From Homalodisca vitripennis (Eukaryota; Arthropoda; Insecta; Hemiptera; Cicadellidae), in the NCBI RefSeq assembly GCF_021130785.1, contig NC_060209.1:23870001-23934000 (forward strand): 64,000 nt of DNA. The letters are read 5' to 3'. Below are positions 24,555-36,445 of the stretch, piece after piece. The notes beneath the pieces are model-generated. The model saw only the letters and a list, made by a program, of their open reading frames with translations. It made no database searches and had not been told where the DNA came from. Made by a program: the position numbers and the translations under genes. The stretch's first letter is position 1; each line of letters starts with the position of its first letter.

Positions 24555-24700
24555 AAAAACAGAGTTTAACGCGACAACAGCAGAGTTGTCGGCGGGGAAA
24601 AAGATTTAAAAATGTTGCTGTTCTAAGTTCTACTCTTACTTTATAAGACCGTGGTCCTGCCAGGATAACAACCTCGCCGTGGTTCAGAAAAGTTTCTGCA
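24555..24700. repeat. Duplicated block, copy 2 (partner 23600-23755)
   Basis: Same ordered phrases as copy 1, including TGCCAGGATAACAACCTCG at about 24656. It may be a larger direct duplication or two insertions of the same short element. Confidence 0.7.
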
Positions 24701-24704
24701 TTTT

Positions 24705-25982
24705 TTCTTTTTTATGACGTAGGTAATTTTAGTTATCAAATCGTAAATTCTTTGATACTTTTGCAACTTATTCAAATTCAAGATTAATAAAAGAATGCTG
24801 TAGAAATAAATGAATAATTTCGAAGTAAACATTTATAACTATTTTTAAATCTACTAAGGTTTTTTACGTCTTAATTTAAAAACTTTATTTAATATTTATT
24901 ATTAAATTCGTGTCAATAAAGTCAACACTTTTAATTGTTAAGAATAAAGTGAACAGAAAACAGAGTCTATAAATAAAAAATATAAAGCAAAACCCAAATA
25001 AAAACAGTACTATTTATTTTCTTTAATCTAAATAAAATTAGTGTTATTAAAACATACTAGCTTTTGATATATTTTATGAAAATAAACAACATCTAATGTA
25101 TCATAAACTTAATTTATAGGAAACAACGGCACAAATACATATATTTAGTTAAATTGGAGGTCCAAAGAAAAAGTGTTTTTCTTACAAAAACTCGAAAACT
25201 GAAACGCTTAATAAGCAACAAGCAGATTCGCTAGATCATCTTGCTCATTTAAATTCTTATAGTACGTATATTTTACTTATGTTTAGCTTATGGTCACATT
25301 ATAGTACATATTTAGCAAACAGAATTTCAAATAACAGTAAAGGTAATTTTATACGATAATTTCAAAATAATACTCATTTAAATTAATTTAAACATACGTG
25401 AAGCATAAATCTACGTATAAAAAATAAAGAATGGTATAATCTAAACCATTACTCAGGTTACCTAAATATTCCATTTTGTCAGTCTAAACTAATCATGTTT
25501 CGTCGCACCCGAAAAATAGTTTTAACTTAATAAAGTTATAAACTCAATATTTAGTAAACTCCTATTGATACAATATCTCGGAAAAATAACACAATTTACA
25601 TGTAATTATTTGGTTGTATTAGAAAAGTGAAGAAATTGTGTTCATAACAACATGAATAATAACTAAATAGTTTTTCAGATTTGTTTTAATTATATATTTT
25701 TCAATACATTCATTAATAATGATTGTAACAATAATAACCAAAATACGTGGAAGATGGCAAACGATGTTAAATAATTACACTACTTTTGAACTGAATCAAA
25801 ATTTACTGCATCTATAGATTTCGCTGGATATGTTAAATTATCTTAGGCGAATTTCTTCGATGTAGTTTGAGTTCTATTTAATATAACAGGTAATCGCTAA
25901 GAAACAACTCCATGGATTAATTTTTAAGTCTGAAAATTGGGAATTAGTACTAAAACAAAAAGTATAGTACATACAATAAATC
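24705..25982. other. Very AT-rich intergenic DNA, nothing recognised
   Basis: No supported gene or repeat was seen. Confidence 0.5.
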
Positions 25983-25986
25983 TTAA

Positions 25987-26167
25987 TATGAATGTTGAGT
26001 TTAGCTCCAGTTCATATTACATTTTACTCCCTGCAGCATTTGGAATTTGATGCTGTTACCTAAGAGGATTTCTTATTACAGGAGTAAAGTCTGTAACAGC
26101 ATCAGATTCCAAACGCTGCATTAAGAGGAAAGTGTAATATGAACTGGAGCTAAAGTTAACATTCATA
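25987..26167. mobile_element. 181-bp foldback/MITE-like element flanked by TTAA
   Basis: Nearly the whole element is an imperfect palindrome. The left arm (TATGAATGTTGAGTTTAGCT, continuing with CCAGTTCATATTACA) pairs with the right arm (TGTAATATGAACTGG, then AGCTAAAGTTAACATTCATA). The arms are about 75 bp and the centre ~30 bp. TTAA stands immediately outside both ends (25983-25986 and 26168-26171), as expected of piggyBac-type insertions. However, TTAA is itself palindromic and could simply extend the arms. There is no coding sequence. A partial relative lies at 36790-36870. Confidence 0.75.
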
Positions 26168-26171
26168 TTAA

Positions 26172-26985
26172 ATCTACATTTCCCACTGTGGCTACGTTGT
26201 GTGTAGAATACCATTTAATTCTAGGTACTAAAGAATACAAATGAGTGTTATAATTCAATTTCAGCAGTTTGATACAACACTCAAGGCCTAATCAGCATGT
26301 ATATTTTTTGGTTAAATATTTAAAAATATCTGTTTACAGTTCACACGCTGAAATGTCGTTTCCCGTACGAGTACGAGTGTAAGTACAAAACTTCCATTAT
26401 ACAAACTTTAAGAAAGAGCTAAGACAATAATTGAATGGAAATCCTGAACAGTTAAAAATATGAAAAATAATATATAAAGATAAAAACACCTTCGTTTCAT
26501 CGTATTACAGGAGCCAGATTTTAAATGGTAGGTGTACGGCACACTACGTACCACATTTTTTACTTTACTGAATTGCATGTGAAACTTCAATACACAGCTC
26601 TTTTGATTCTCGAAATGTTTTGCGGGCAGATAAAGCATATTATTTACATCTTTTGGGCAGAAAAATTTTTAAAATTTTTTATAGCCTACTGAGTGATAGG
26701 CTTTAATCACATAGAGCCAAATTCAATGATTGGGCATGCATTATCATAGATCTAAATCTTTTCAATTACGAAATGAAGTCTTAGGTTATATTTTCCATTT
26801 GATACATTATCAGTCATTAGTTTGGGTTTCATAACAAATATTACTGCGCAAGGCACAAAAAGATAATGTTGTATTTGTTCCGTTAGTTGGGCTACATGTT
26901 TAAATCCTTGCTATCATGGGTTTCCCATAAGAGGAATGTTGACGTTTTCGCTCGGTTTTTAGCCGAATCCCATGTATACATGTAA
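26172..26985. other. AT-rich intergenic DNA, nothing recognised
   Basis: The minus-strand 76-codon frame at 26408-26638 has no motif. Short repeats of ACGAGT occur near 26368. Confidence 0.45.
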
Positions 26986-26989
26986 CTGT

Positions 26990-27130
26990 GTACTGTGTAT
27001 ATAGAAATTGAGCTTCACGCAAAATTTCAAATACGTAGATAAGTTTCTTTTTGAGATATCGTGCGGACAGACAGACAGACAGATATAAAATGTTTCCGGT
27101 AACCTCGGTCGGCTACGTTGACGCGTAGAA
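26990..27130. repeat. Dispersed repeat with GACA tract, copy 1
   Basis: The order CACGCAAAATTTCAAAT, then GAGATATCGTGCGGACAGAC with more GACA units, then AAATGTTTCCGGTAACCTCG is matched at 33715-33840 (ATGCAAAATTTCAAAT, ATATCGTGTAGACAGACAGG, AAATGTCTCCAGTCCCTCG). This is a common type of non-coding arthropod repeat; the class is unassigned. Confidence 0.65.
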
Positions 27131-27300
27131 AATTATACCTTATTGAGAATGGTGCAAATACGAATTATGCACCTCTATTTTCATATTTGCTTTCAATAAT
27201 ACTGAGTAAATTGTAATGTATTACACGACGTACTGCATAAAACCAGATAGAAGTACGCATAACCACTTATCAGGTTATTTTTGACGATAAAAGGATTGTA

Positions 27301-27775
27301 GGATTTTTCCGGACATTTGCCATCGTTCAGTACAAGAAATCAGTAACATGCGAGATCTGCAATCTGATCTCTTCTTCAGGTAAAGAATAATTTGTACATT
27401 CTTAAAATTAAACAAATCTTACCAAAGTGTTATTTTAACCTATTTGTACTTATGTATTAGGTTAGTTCTTTACCTGAAGAAGAGATCAGATAGTAGATCT
27501 CGAAACGTAGTGTTACTGATTTTTTTTGTGTCACAAAACGAAGGTAAATGTCCGGAAAAATCCTGTTTCCTTAACGTACCACTTTTCAAATATACAGGCT
27601 TATTCTAAGGTACAAAATTTCAAATAATTCGTTTATTTTAACTTAGTTTTTTATTATTTGTTAGGTTAGTTATTTATCCAAAGAAGAGATCAGATTATAG
27701 ATCTTGAAACGTAGTGTTACTGAGTTTGTTGTGTCACAAAACGAAGGTAAATGTCCGGAAATCCTGTTTCCTTAA
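27301..27775. mobile_element. Non-autonomous terminal-inverted-repeat element, copy B, with duplicated right end
   Basis: Left arm 27301-27384 reads GGATTTTTCCGGACATTTGC, then CATCGTTCAG, then CTGATCTCTTCTTCAGGTAA. The right arm 27466-27574 is its inverse (TTTACCTGAAGAAGAGATCA ... AATGTCCGGAAAAATCC). A second right arm follows at 27668-27775, about 200 bp downstream. The right arms end in CCTGTTTCCTTAAC. The interior is short and non-coding. It belongs to the same family as 17113-17460 and 42151-42573. Confidence 0.8.
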
Positions 27776-27789
27776 CATAATTTCAAATA

Positions 27790-28365
27790 TACAGCTTATT
27801 CTGGTGATTCCTGCAATAAACATACATACATTAACACAGAAATTATTCAAAATGTAATGTCAAGAAAAGAAATCTTTCTCGGCGTATTTTCTTACATTAT
27901 ATAAGTCTATCTTCTAAAGTACAGATTAGTTTAACCATGCATCGGCAACACAACATTGTCTATGTGCCTGTTTTTTTACTTTCAAAATTCGTCTGAAAGG
28001 TTGTTGCATATGGATGGTTCATGGATTTTTGTGACAATTATGTTTCATGAACAAAAACAAATAATGATTTTATATTTATAGATAATACTCCCAAAGCTAC
28101 TGTTATAGTTTAACTTTCATATTTCTCTTTAATTCACAGTAATTATTTAATCGTAATCTAAATCTTTAATTATTAAACACACACAATGTATGGGCTATGC
28201 AGTAGACTCCCATTGATGTAATTTTAATGGAAAATATAATTTATTGTTCAAGAGAAATCACTGATGTATTTAAATATGCATTATTTTAAATGAAACACGT
28301 GTACTAGTATATTGGAGTTTTTTATCACTATTCCTAGTTAATTTATCTTTCTTTTGCAATATTAT
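27790..28365. other. AT-rich DNA before the right inverted arm
   Basis: No supported gene or repeat was seen. Confidence 0.45.
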
Positions 28366-28367
28366 AC

Positions 28368-29540
28368 GTACACAATAAAACTGCTTTAAAAAAATATAGT
28401 ATACTAAGTTGAACGTTTCTAATCATAGTAATAAATGGTTGTAATATCTATACGGTATAATGATATGAATTTGTGGCCGCAGATCCAATTAAATTACAGT
28501 TCACAGAGTACACACTGAGTACACACTAATTCATTTGCATATCAAATATTCATTTGGTTGGCATTGTTCAAGAGCTCGTGGAATTATTTCATATATTATT
28601 ATATTAAATGAGTGTTTTTCTGTAAACACGTTTTTCATTGAATAATAATGTAATAATGAAGAAGCGCTAAAAAAATCATAGTTAAAGCATTTTGAAAAAG
28701 AATCACAGTATAAATATTGTTTTGATATACAATAGCTTGGAAATCTTAGAAATGAATATGTACTTTTAACTTAATATTTTCACACAGTATATCTTATTTT
28801 CCTCACATAAATAAAATTCTATTTTCTTAGAAGAATATGAAAAGCAGGGTTTCTCTATTTATAAGGATTAAGATTGAAAAGTTCAGTGAACACAAATGTT
28901 ATGTATTACCCCATTAAGTTTTGTGATGCGTACAGTGGAAATTTAGAAACTTGTTGAATCAGTCCTAGTTTTTATTTTGAATTATTGCGATGTAGACGCT
29001 GTTGCATGGTGGGGTGGCAGGTAACCAAATAACCGAGGCAGATCGCATTCAATATCCGCTCGCATCCGGAGCGGGAAAATTACATCCGGTATTTTTTAAG
29101 TAGGAACGGCACCAGCATTCTATTGCTATTTACTAATATTTTGCTGTATTGTTGTGAAGAGCATTCATGTAAAATTATTGAATGTTTTATTTGAAGTATG
29201 TCTAGTACTATCCAACGTTTCACGCAGTGACATTACGGGACTTATTTGTTTGCAGTATTTTAGATTATTTTTGACTGAAAATTGGTGATTCTAACAGTTT
29301 TATGTACCTGGCGTGTTTCTATCTATAAACCGGATTTATAGCGTACATATACAGTGCATTCTATTCATCAGTTTATGGGATTAACTTTCTAGTATTTGGA
29401 ATAGGTTTTGTTTTCTAACTTATAGCTACGAGAGTAGATCAGATGAATATATTAAAGAGATTGCTTATGTCTATTAACCGTACCCTGTCGTATCTCACTC
29501 ATAATCCTCATGGTGATAGTTAGAGAAATCGCAACCAGCA
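28368..29540 (-). repeat. Right arm of the ~1.17-kb long inverted repeat
   Basis: Reverse complement of 20440-21612. Landmarks: ATTTGTGGCCGCAGATC, AATTCATTTGCATATCAAAT, GGTAACCAAATAACCGAG, CCGCTCGCATCCGGAGCGG, ACTGAAAATTGGTG, GGAATAGGTTTTGTTTTC, TACCCTGTCGTATCTCACTC, TTAGAGAAATCGCA. Substitutions and small indels are frequent, so the pair is not a recent duplication or an assembly artefact. Outside the arms the similarity stops quickly. Confidence 0.85.
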
Positions 29541-29544
29541 TATA

Positions 29545-30285
29545 AAAGGATATTCAAAGGAAACAACAAGACGACTGAACAGTGATTAACAGACAGTAAA
29601 ACAAGAAAGTGACGAATATATGACATGTCATGAGTTTCATTTGTAAAGTGAACATTGTGCAATCCATGCAAGATCTGGAAGCAAGCCTGGATCAGCAGAA
29701 ATAATGAATAAATCTTTATCTGATTGGTATTAAGACAGACAGAGCGTAGTGTTCTTGAAGTGAGCCAGTGTATAAGGAAAAATCCTTAATAATTTTCTTG
29801 CTGTCCTGATAAACGGTTGTTCAAATGGAAGCATCAGCATACCAAACAAGTAAAAATACAACTTTTTCGGTTTGGTACCCATTTGAGTCCAATAAATAAA
29901 ATTTGTAGACTACAATCCTACTCACATAACCAAGAAAAATTAAATAAAGATTGTTTGATTTAATTTCCAAAACGGTTCCTGATTTAAACAACTGTATTAA
30001 TATATTTGTTAAAACTATCAATAAGTTACTGCAATTAATTGTTTCAAAAATTTATTTTTTATTCACCAAAATAAAAGAAATATAGCTAAAATATAATGCA
30101 ACAAAGGATAATTTTAGTAGCGAGTGTATTATTTAGTAGCAGTATTGTATTTACCTTATTTTATTTCATCTACTTACTAAACCAGATGAATAAAATAAAC
30201 ACTAAGTTCTTTGCTCAACCCTCAGGTAGTCACTAACAAAGTCAGTCAATCTTTATCAGAAAGACTAGGATATTCGAAACGATAT
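29545..30285. other. AT-rich DNA before the satellite
   Basis: No gene was recognised. From about 30230 on, scattered satellite-like phrases (GATCAGTCTAAG) announce the next array. Confidence 0.45.
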
Positions 30286-30289
30286 CAGA

Positions 30290-31235
30290 TGGTTAGTGTG
30301 TGAACTTAAAAAATGTATCAAAGATCAGTCTAAGTCTTCCACTAGAATAACTTGGAGATTCGTTACAATATGTGATGGGTAGTGAAATTACTGAAACTAT
30401 CCCAGATCAGTCTGGGTTTTACACCAGAATGACGGGTAGTTCCAGTACGATATATGATGGGTAGTACATAAACTCCCTAAGTCTAACGCAGATCAGTCTC
30501 GGATGATGAGGATCAGTCCCAGATCAGTCTAGGTTTTACACCAGAATGACGGGTAGGTTCAGTACGATATATGATGGGTAGTACATAAACTCACTAAATC
30601 TAACACAGATCAGTCTCGGATGATGAGGATCAGTCCCAGATCAGTCTGGGTTTTACACCAGAATGACGGGTAGTTCCAGTACGATATATGATGGGTAGTA
30701 CATAAACTCCCTAAGTCTAACGCAGATCAGTCTCGGATGATGAGGATCAGTCCCAGATCAGTCTAGGTTTTACACCAGAATGACGGGTAGGTTCAGTACG
30801 ATATATGATGGGTAGTACATAAACTCACTAAATCTAACACAGATCAGTCTCGGATGATGAGGATCAGTCCCAGATCAGTCTGGGTTTTACACCAGAATGA
30901 CGGGTAGGTTCAGTACGATATATGATGGGTAGTACATAAACTCACTAAATCTAACGCAGATCAGTCTCGGATGATGAGGATCAGTCCCAGATCAGTCTGG
31001 GTTTTACACCAGAATATAGGGTAGTTTCAGTACGATATATGATGGGTAGTAAATAAACTCACTAAATCTAACGCAGATCAGTCTCGGATGATGAAGATCA
31101 GTCCCAGATCAGTCTGGGTTTTACACCAGAATGACGGGTAGTTTCAGTACGATATATGATGGGTAGTACATAAACTCACTAAATCTAACGCAGATCAGTC
31201 TCGGATGATGAAGATCAGTCTGGGTTTTATACCTT
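30290..31235. repeat. 117-bp satellite with higher-order dimer
   Basis: Anchor GACGGGTAG recurs at 30431, 30548, 30665, 30782, 30899 and 31133, with a mutated anchor near 31016. All spacings are 117 bp or a multiple. Two variants alternate: A (GTAGTTCC ... CTCCCTAAGTCTAACGC) and B (GTAGGTTC ... CTCACTAAATCTAACAC). The A-B pair at 30431-30664 is repeated essentially base for base at 30665-30898, a 234-bp higher-order unit. Each monomer contains several GATCAGTC sub-repeats. A diverged unit lies upstream and the last unit is truncated (about 31215). No open frame crosses it. Confidence 0.95.
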
Positions 31236-31239
31236 AATC

Positions 31240-33640
31240 AAGTCAAAAAATAACATTTCAGCATCTTTGAATATTACTTTAAATCTCACAATCAATAAAA
31301 AGGTGTTTGCGTGTATTAGTTAACACTGTACTATGTAAATGTATTCAGTTAAACAAAATTATAAATTTCTGGTGCGACAATTGAACGAAATTATAGTTAA
31401 TAATTGTATTAATTAATTTGCAATTTAAACATAAATACCTGCAATGTAGCTAAATACATTTAACCCAGATATGTAAATTTAAATTCAGCTATTTAAATAC
31501 ACTGGAAGAGATAAAGTTGGAGACATATTCGGAAATGAAAGAAATACACCAGTATGTTGAACGGAGTCAGAGGAAATCTCCAGTGCCACGTCATATACCC
31601 TTGTAAATTATTCTCTTGGTGCATTAGCTACGGTTTCTACCTTGATGGTTTGTGACTACTTATAGAAAACTCCCAAAGCGCATCTTTCTTTGCATATGGA
31701 TCTGACATAAAAATACTTATTCAAGTTCAGTGGATTTGTTATATTTGCCGCTATTTTTTTAATAATATGGAAAATAATAAAAGACAGTTGAATTAAAACG
31801 TTTTTACCTTGTCAAAAAAATAAGTGAAAACATATCGCGCATACCTGTTAAAGGAACAAAACTCTAGAGGTGAAACTTTAAGAAAAACGTTTAAGAAATG
31901 GTCCTAACAAGTTTCACCCAAGTTCCGAGAAAGGAACCTTGTTATGAGTAACTGCCCCGTTAAACAAATGGAAGAGAATCATATTTTACGGCTATTAGCG
32001 GTAAGTTGCAGCTTATATCTCACATTTCTGCCAGTTTCTGAGCTTTAATGTTTTACTCCTGCCTTAGTGAATAAAATCCTCACATTTTGCGGCTTTGATT
32101 CTTTATAAGTTTTCCAGCTGGAGAATTATACGAATCACGGATAAATTAATCTGTTTCAAAACTCATTTTTATTCAGTCGTTGGTTTTGTACATTTCTGGA
32201 GCGAGAAATTACTCCATAAAAGCTTTGTCTCTTTAAATGGTCACGTCAACACGGGGTACAATAATAGTGGGTAGTTAGCATACTTTGTAGAGGACGTCAT
32301 GACACGCGATGTGAAAATTAGTTGGCCTGAAAACTCTTTGTGTGCAGCAATGAAATGGATATGGACACTTTACGTATTTCCTAAATAACCATGCAATATT
32401 GTGTGTAAACGCGACATGAATTGTTATAAATGGTTTTCTAAATTGAATTTTTAGAAAACTGAACACTTTAAGTGTAAGTATTGTTTCAGCTGACTAATCC
32501 ATGAGACAATTATTATAGTGTTTAACTTGACACAAACAGAGTGAAAACTCAATCTTATGGATATTTTAAAACTCAGGGACATACATATACTAATAAACGA
32601 TGTGATAAAAAGTATTTCACCATTTTCTATCGTACTTATTTCAAAAATTTGTCACTCCGTGTATATGAATGGCTGCATCAAAACCCTTTTGCAACTTATT
32701 GTGATTGAATGGTACATGTTTATACTTGTGTAGTTCCATGTTAAGACTCAACACACTTCAGACTTCGAGTCAGCGTGGAGGGCTTCGTGCCTTTACAAAA
32801 AAGGAATATTTCCTGGCAAGGACAGCAACTCCCGATGAACCATTTTGCACCATTTCTGATTTTAATAAAGTGGTAGTAGAGCTGAAGTTTCAAACTAAAT
32901 TTTAAACCTCAAAAAGTTAATTAATTCAAAAGGCGTCTTGTGTAGAGTCGTATACACTTAAAGATAAAAATCCGGCTATTAAATTATAACAGAAACTGTG
33001 TCATTGTTGATTGAACAAATAAGTATTGACGTAAACGTTATTTTTAAATGTATAGTACAATTTTCTTATACACCTTCTGTATACGGCAATTTAAGATACT
33101 ATGTTATGGATATGCAATCACTCGTATAAGCTAATGTAAAATTGTAAATTGCACATTATCGAAATACTATCCAGTTGTGAGACATATACCAACATGCATA
33201 TATCTCATATTGCATAGGATGAGATTAATTCTCTATGAAATCCTTATTTTATTGGTAGTCCCAATTAACATAACATAATACAAGCTCCTTACTGTAGGTA
33301 CATTTAACATAAAAATTGCATTGCAGATTAGGTTACAATGTTATATCTCTGTATGAACCCATGCAATCCAACCAAATCAATTTTATCATGTGTTATTAAG
33401 AGTCATATAACATACCTTCGCTATGCTCTCTGTTCATTAATATTGATTATTACATGTGTTTTTTCGCTGTCAATCTGGTTACCCGTAAGATCAATGTAAG
33501 CAGAGTCAAATTTTGATAAACAGATAACGACTTCCAAAAGACAGGATAACCACTCTCAATAACCATTTAGAGATAGAAGAGGCAGAGTTCACACCATATG
33601 TTAACTCTGTAGGTTAATATGTTCCACAGTTATTGTCCTT
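31240..33640. other. AT-rich intergenic DNA
   Basis: No gene was recognised. Short frames at 32275-32466 (minus) and 32705-32905 (plus) lack motifs. Confidence 0.5.
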
Positions 33641-33714
33641 GTATTCATACAGAAATAGGATATCGTTCATCAGAAATCGGCAGAAGAGGCTTCGCTATTC
33701 GTTCAGCCACTAAG

Positions 33715-33840
33715 AAAGTTTTTTGAAACATCATGCAAAATTTCAAATCTTTAGTTCTCAGAATATCGTGTAGACAGACAGGCAGACAGAATTGAAATGT
33801 CTCCAGTCCCTCGATAGGTTGCACTAACGCTTATCATCTC
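33715..33840. repeat. Dispersed repeat with GACA tract, copy 2
   Basis: Same orientation and phrase order as 26990-27130, including ATGCAAAATTTCAAAT and AGACAGACAGGCAGACAGA followed by AAATGTCTCC. Confidence 0.65.
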
Positions 33841-33849
33841 TAGCTCCCA

Positions 33850-35030
33850 TCTTTAATATCATTAGGTTTTAAGAAGCAAAATTAAGATACATAAGTATTA
33901 TATTTTATTATTTATAAAATTTATATATGTAAAATTTGCAAATAAATTATGAAAAATGTGTGTTTAGATAATTTCAATACCAAATAAAGTGAAAATGTTT
34001 AAATCACAAAAGTTTATAAGTAATGTGAAACTATATTTTTCACAAACGAAAGAACAGGAGGTGTTTCTATAATTGTATTTAAAATCCTTACATTTCAGAA
34101 ATAAATTCATTTGAACGAACTAAACAAAACAATTTTTGATGTTGAAATATATTTAAATATTCTAAGTCATTTAAACATTCTAGTACGTTCTGTGTGTAAT
34201 TATTAATTCATTTCAGGATAACTAGTACTTTTAAGCACGTAAAAGTAAAAAACACATTTTGTTATGTAACTAACGAATATACGTTTTGAAACTATTTAAA
34301 ACTAAAAACGGAATATGGTGTACAATATTGTGTGTTGAGGTTACAACATACTAGTCCTGGGGATTACAAGTACAAAAGGGATTTCCATGTAACAAGTTTA
34401 TTGCTTCTGCAGCGGTTCCCTAGGGTCTAAAGGGCTGCTCTGCACTTACTCAGTGTAGTCTCAACCCTTAGGGACGGGAAAAGGACAGAGCTGGTGTGGT
34501 TTTGATAGAGACTGTGTGATCACAGGAAGTCTAGTGCATTTCATAATCATTATACTGAGATTCCTTTCTCATATATACTGCGATTTCTTCATTGAACTTT
34601 AGTTTTAGGAAAAAATATAAATCATATGCAAGAGTTTTATTACCTAAAAAGTGTATATATTAAATGATTTCAAAATGAATCAGTAATATAATCTAGACAA
34701 ATAATCTAGAATTAAATTTTGAATTACACATAGCAACATTAACCATTATAATATTGTGAGTAATAACAATTAAATTGTACTTAAATATAAAAAATACCCT
34801 GAAATAACTCTAGACTATATAATGCGATATTAATGATCCTATTTTTGAAAATAAAATAAATATATTTGGTCGTTTATATGTCATAAATATTTTTAAATCA
34901 AATAGAATGATTTAAATGAACTACATTACTAGTTTTAAACATTGGTTATATAATTAACTTTACAAAATGGGAAAGTCATTAACACTTTTAACATATAAAT
35001 AAACCCTCCAACACACAAGAGACTAAACTC
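33850..35030. other. AT-rich intergenic DNA with a GC-richer patch
   Basis: The patch at about 34345-34560 (CAGCGGTTCCCTAGGGTC ... CCCTTAGGGACGGG) is compositionally distinct but has no recognised coding motif. The rest is AT-rich. Confidence 0.4.
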
Positions 35031-35033
35031 AGA

Positions 35034-35140
35034 GTGTCGTGTGGAGGTGCTGAAGTGGCAAACCTCCTTCAGAAATGTCACCATTTTTCTTTTACGCGTC
35101 CTTTATTTCACGTTTGTTTCCGGGAGCACTATATCAACTT
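35034..35140 (+). repeat. Dispersed repeat with conserved hairpin, copy 2
   Basis: Matches 18112-18225. The hairpin at 35044-35066 keeps its pairing: the two loop-proximal changes relative to copy 1 turn CpG into TpG and leave G-U wobble pairs. That is equally well explained by CpG decay. Confidence 0.6.
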
Positions 35141-35141
35141 T

Positions 35142-35990
35142 TGTACTTTTGGACGCCTGCGAATCCAACACAAGTACCTATTCAAAACGTAACCTAAAAT
35201 ACTCTGACTAGCACTGCTCTGACAAATTTTGAGGAGATCTCAAAGAAAGCGTGATCATCGATGTACCTGATAATATATTTATTTTAAGTTACGTTTACAC
35301 ATAAATATATAGTTTAAAATATCAAAAATAAGTTTACTTATTATTAAGTGATTTGGTAGCTGTGGAATTAATAAATTATTACATTAAGAGAATACAAATT
35401 TGAGTTGAAATGTATTATACATATTTTTTTCAACGTCTTTCCTTTTAGAAGATATCAAGAAAGAAAGTTTAAGTTTAAGAATCTATAATTATTCCCTAAT
35501 TAATATCCTCGTTTTGTTTAGAAACAACATATTTGCATATGCTTTTTTGATCGCTTACTTAAAACCATCAGGATAGTTAGTTTAATCATTAAAACCAGGC
35601 ATTGTTAAAACTTTAAATTAGTATATTTACTGACTTATTTTGTTATGCCATTATATTATATTTATTGATATCCTTATTTTATATTGTTCTAAACATTTTA
35701 AGGTAGGGAAAAGGTATTGTTCCGTAAAATACAGAAATATAGTACTATCTATTCCATTGTCCAAGGTACGGTATACAGGTACGGTATGATGGGAGGGGAA
35801 CATTTTGAACACTTACTTTGATCACAGGTACTTAAAAATTGGTGTTTACTTGTAATACTTAATAATTTACGTGTTTTTTTATTTTTTATTTTAATTTTAG
35901 TACATTCTAGGAAAACAGTTAAGTTAAACTTTTAGATTATATTGATGTCTATGTAAATAGTAATATTTTAATTTTGTGAACTTCAATTAT
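35142..35990. other. AT-rich intergenic DNA
   Basis: No gene was recognised. A short duplication GGTACGGTATACAGGTACGGTAT lies at about 35765 (described as two GGTACGGTAT copies 14 bp apart). Confidence 0.45.
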
Positions 35991-35994
35991 CTTA

Positions 35995-36140
35995 GTGTAA
36001 ATCTTATAGCATATTTTTTCTGGTCGACACCCTGGCAGGTCAAGGACTTTATTGTATACATATCTGTTATTGTTTATTATGTATTAACTATGTTTTATTT
36101 TTGGGAAATAAATATTTTCTTTCTTTCTTTCTTTATTTAC
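35995..36140 (+). mobile_element. 3'-terminal fragment of a LINE with (TTTC)n tail
   Basis: GACACCCTGGCAGGTCAAGG is followed by a T-rich 3' UTR and ends GGGAAATAAATA, then TTTTC and a TTTC microsatellite (36115-36135). This ending is typical of insect CR1/Jockey-like LINEs that terminate in a short repeat. No reverse transcriptase remains, so only the 3' end inserted or survived. Confidence 0.5.
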
Positions 36141-36289
36141 ATCGTTCAATTGTTTTAAAATTCAAATAGCTATAACTACTGAATGAATCCACCTTTTGAA
36201 GTCCGGTTTGCGGCATTGTACTTTGCTAAGTAAGACCTTTAATTTGATACCAAACTTGACCTATGCTGCTATTTAAGAATTTTATCTGA

Positions 36290-36445
36290 CTCCTTGTGGA
36301 CCGTCCCCCAAAGGGATTATCCGGTCGGTAATTGGGCAGATGTGTGCGTTACTATCACCAGTAAGCACGTGTGAACTTTTGTATTTCTTTCTATTGTGGT
36401 TCAAAAATTAAAAAAGAGGTTCCAAACTTAATTGACACCCTGTAT
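36290..36445. repeat. Transposon fragment with CACCCTGTATA edge
   Basis: A compositionally distinct stretch ends TTCCAAACTTAATTGACACC CTGTATA at about 36440. This is the mirror form of the ACAGGGTG edge at 815. No coding sequence. Confidence 0.4.

Noticed and set aside
20440..29540. Penelope-like or Polinton element
   Set aside because: No reverse transcriptase, GIY-YIG, integrase or polymerase signature is visible between the arms, so naming a class would be unsupported.
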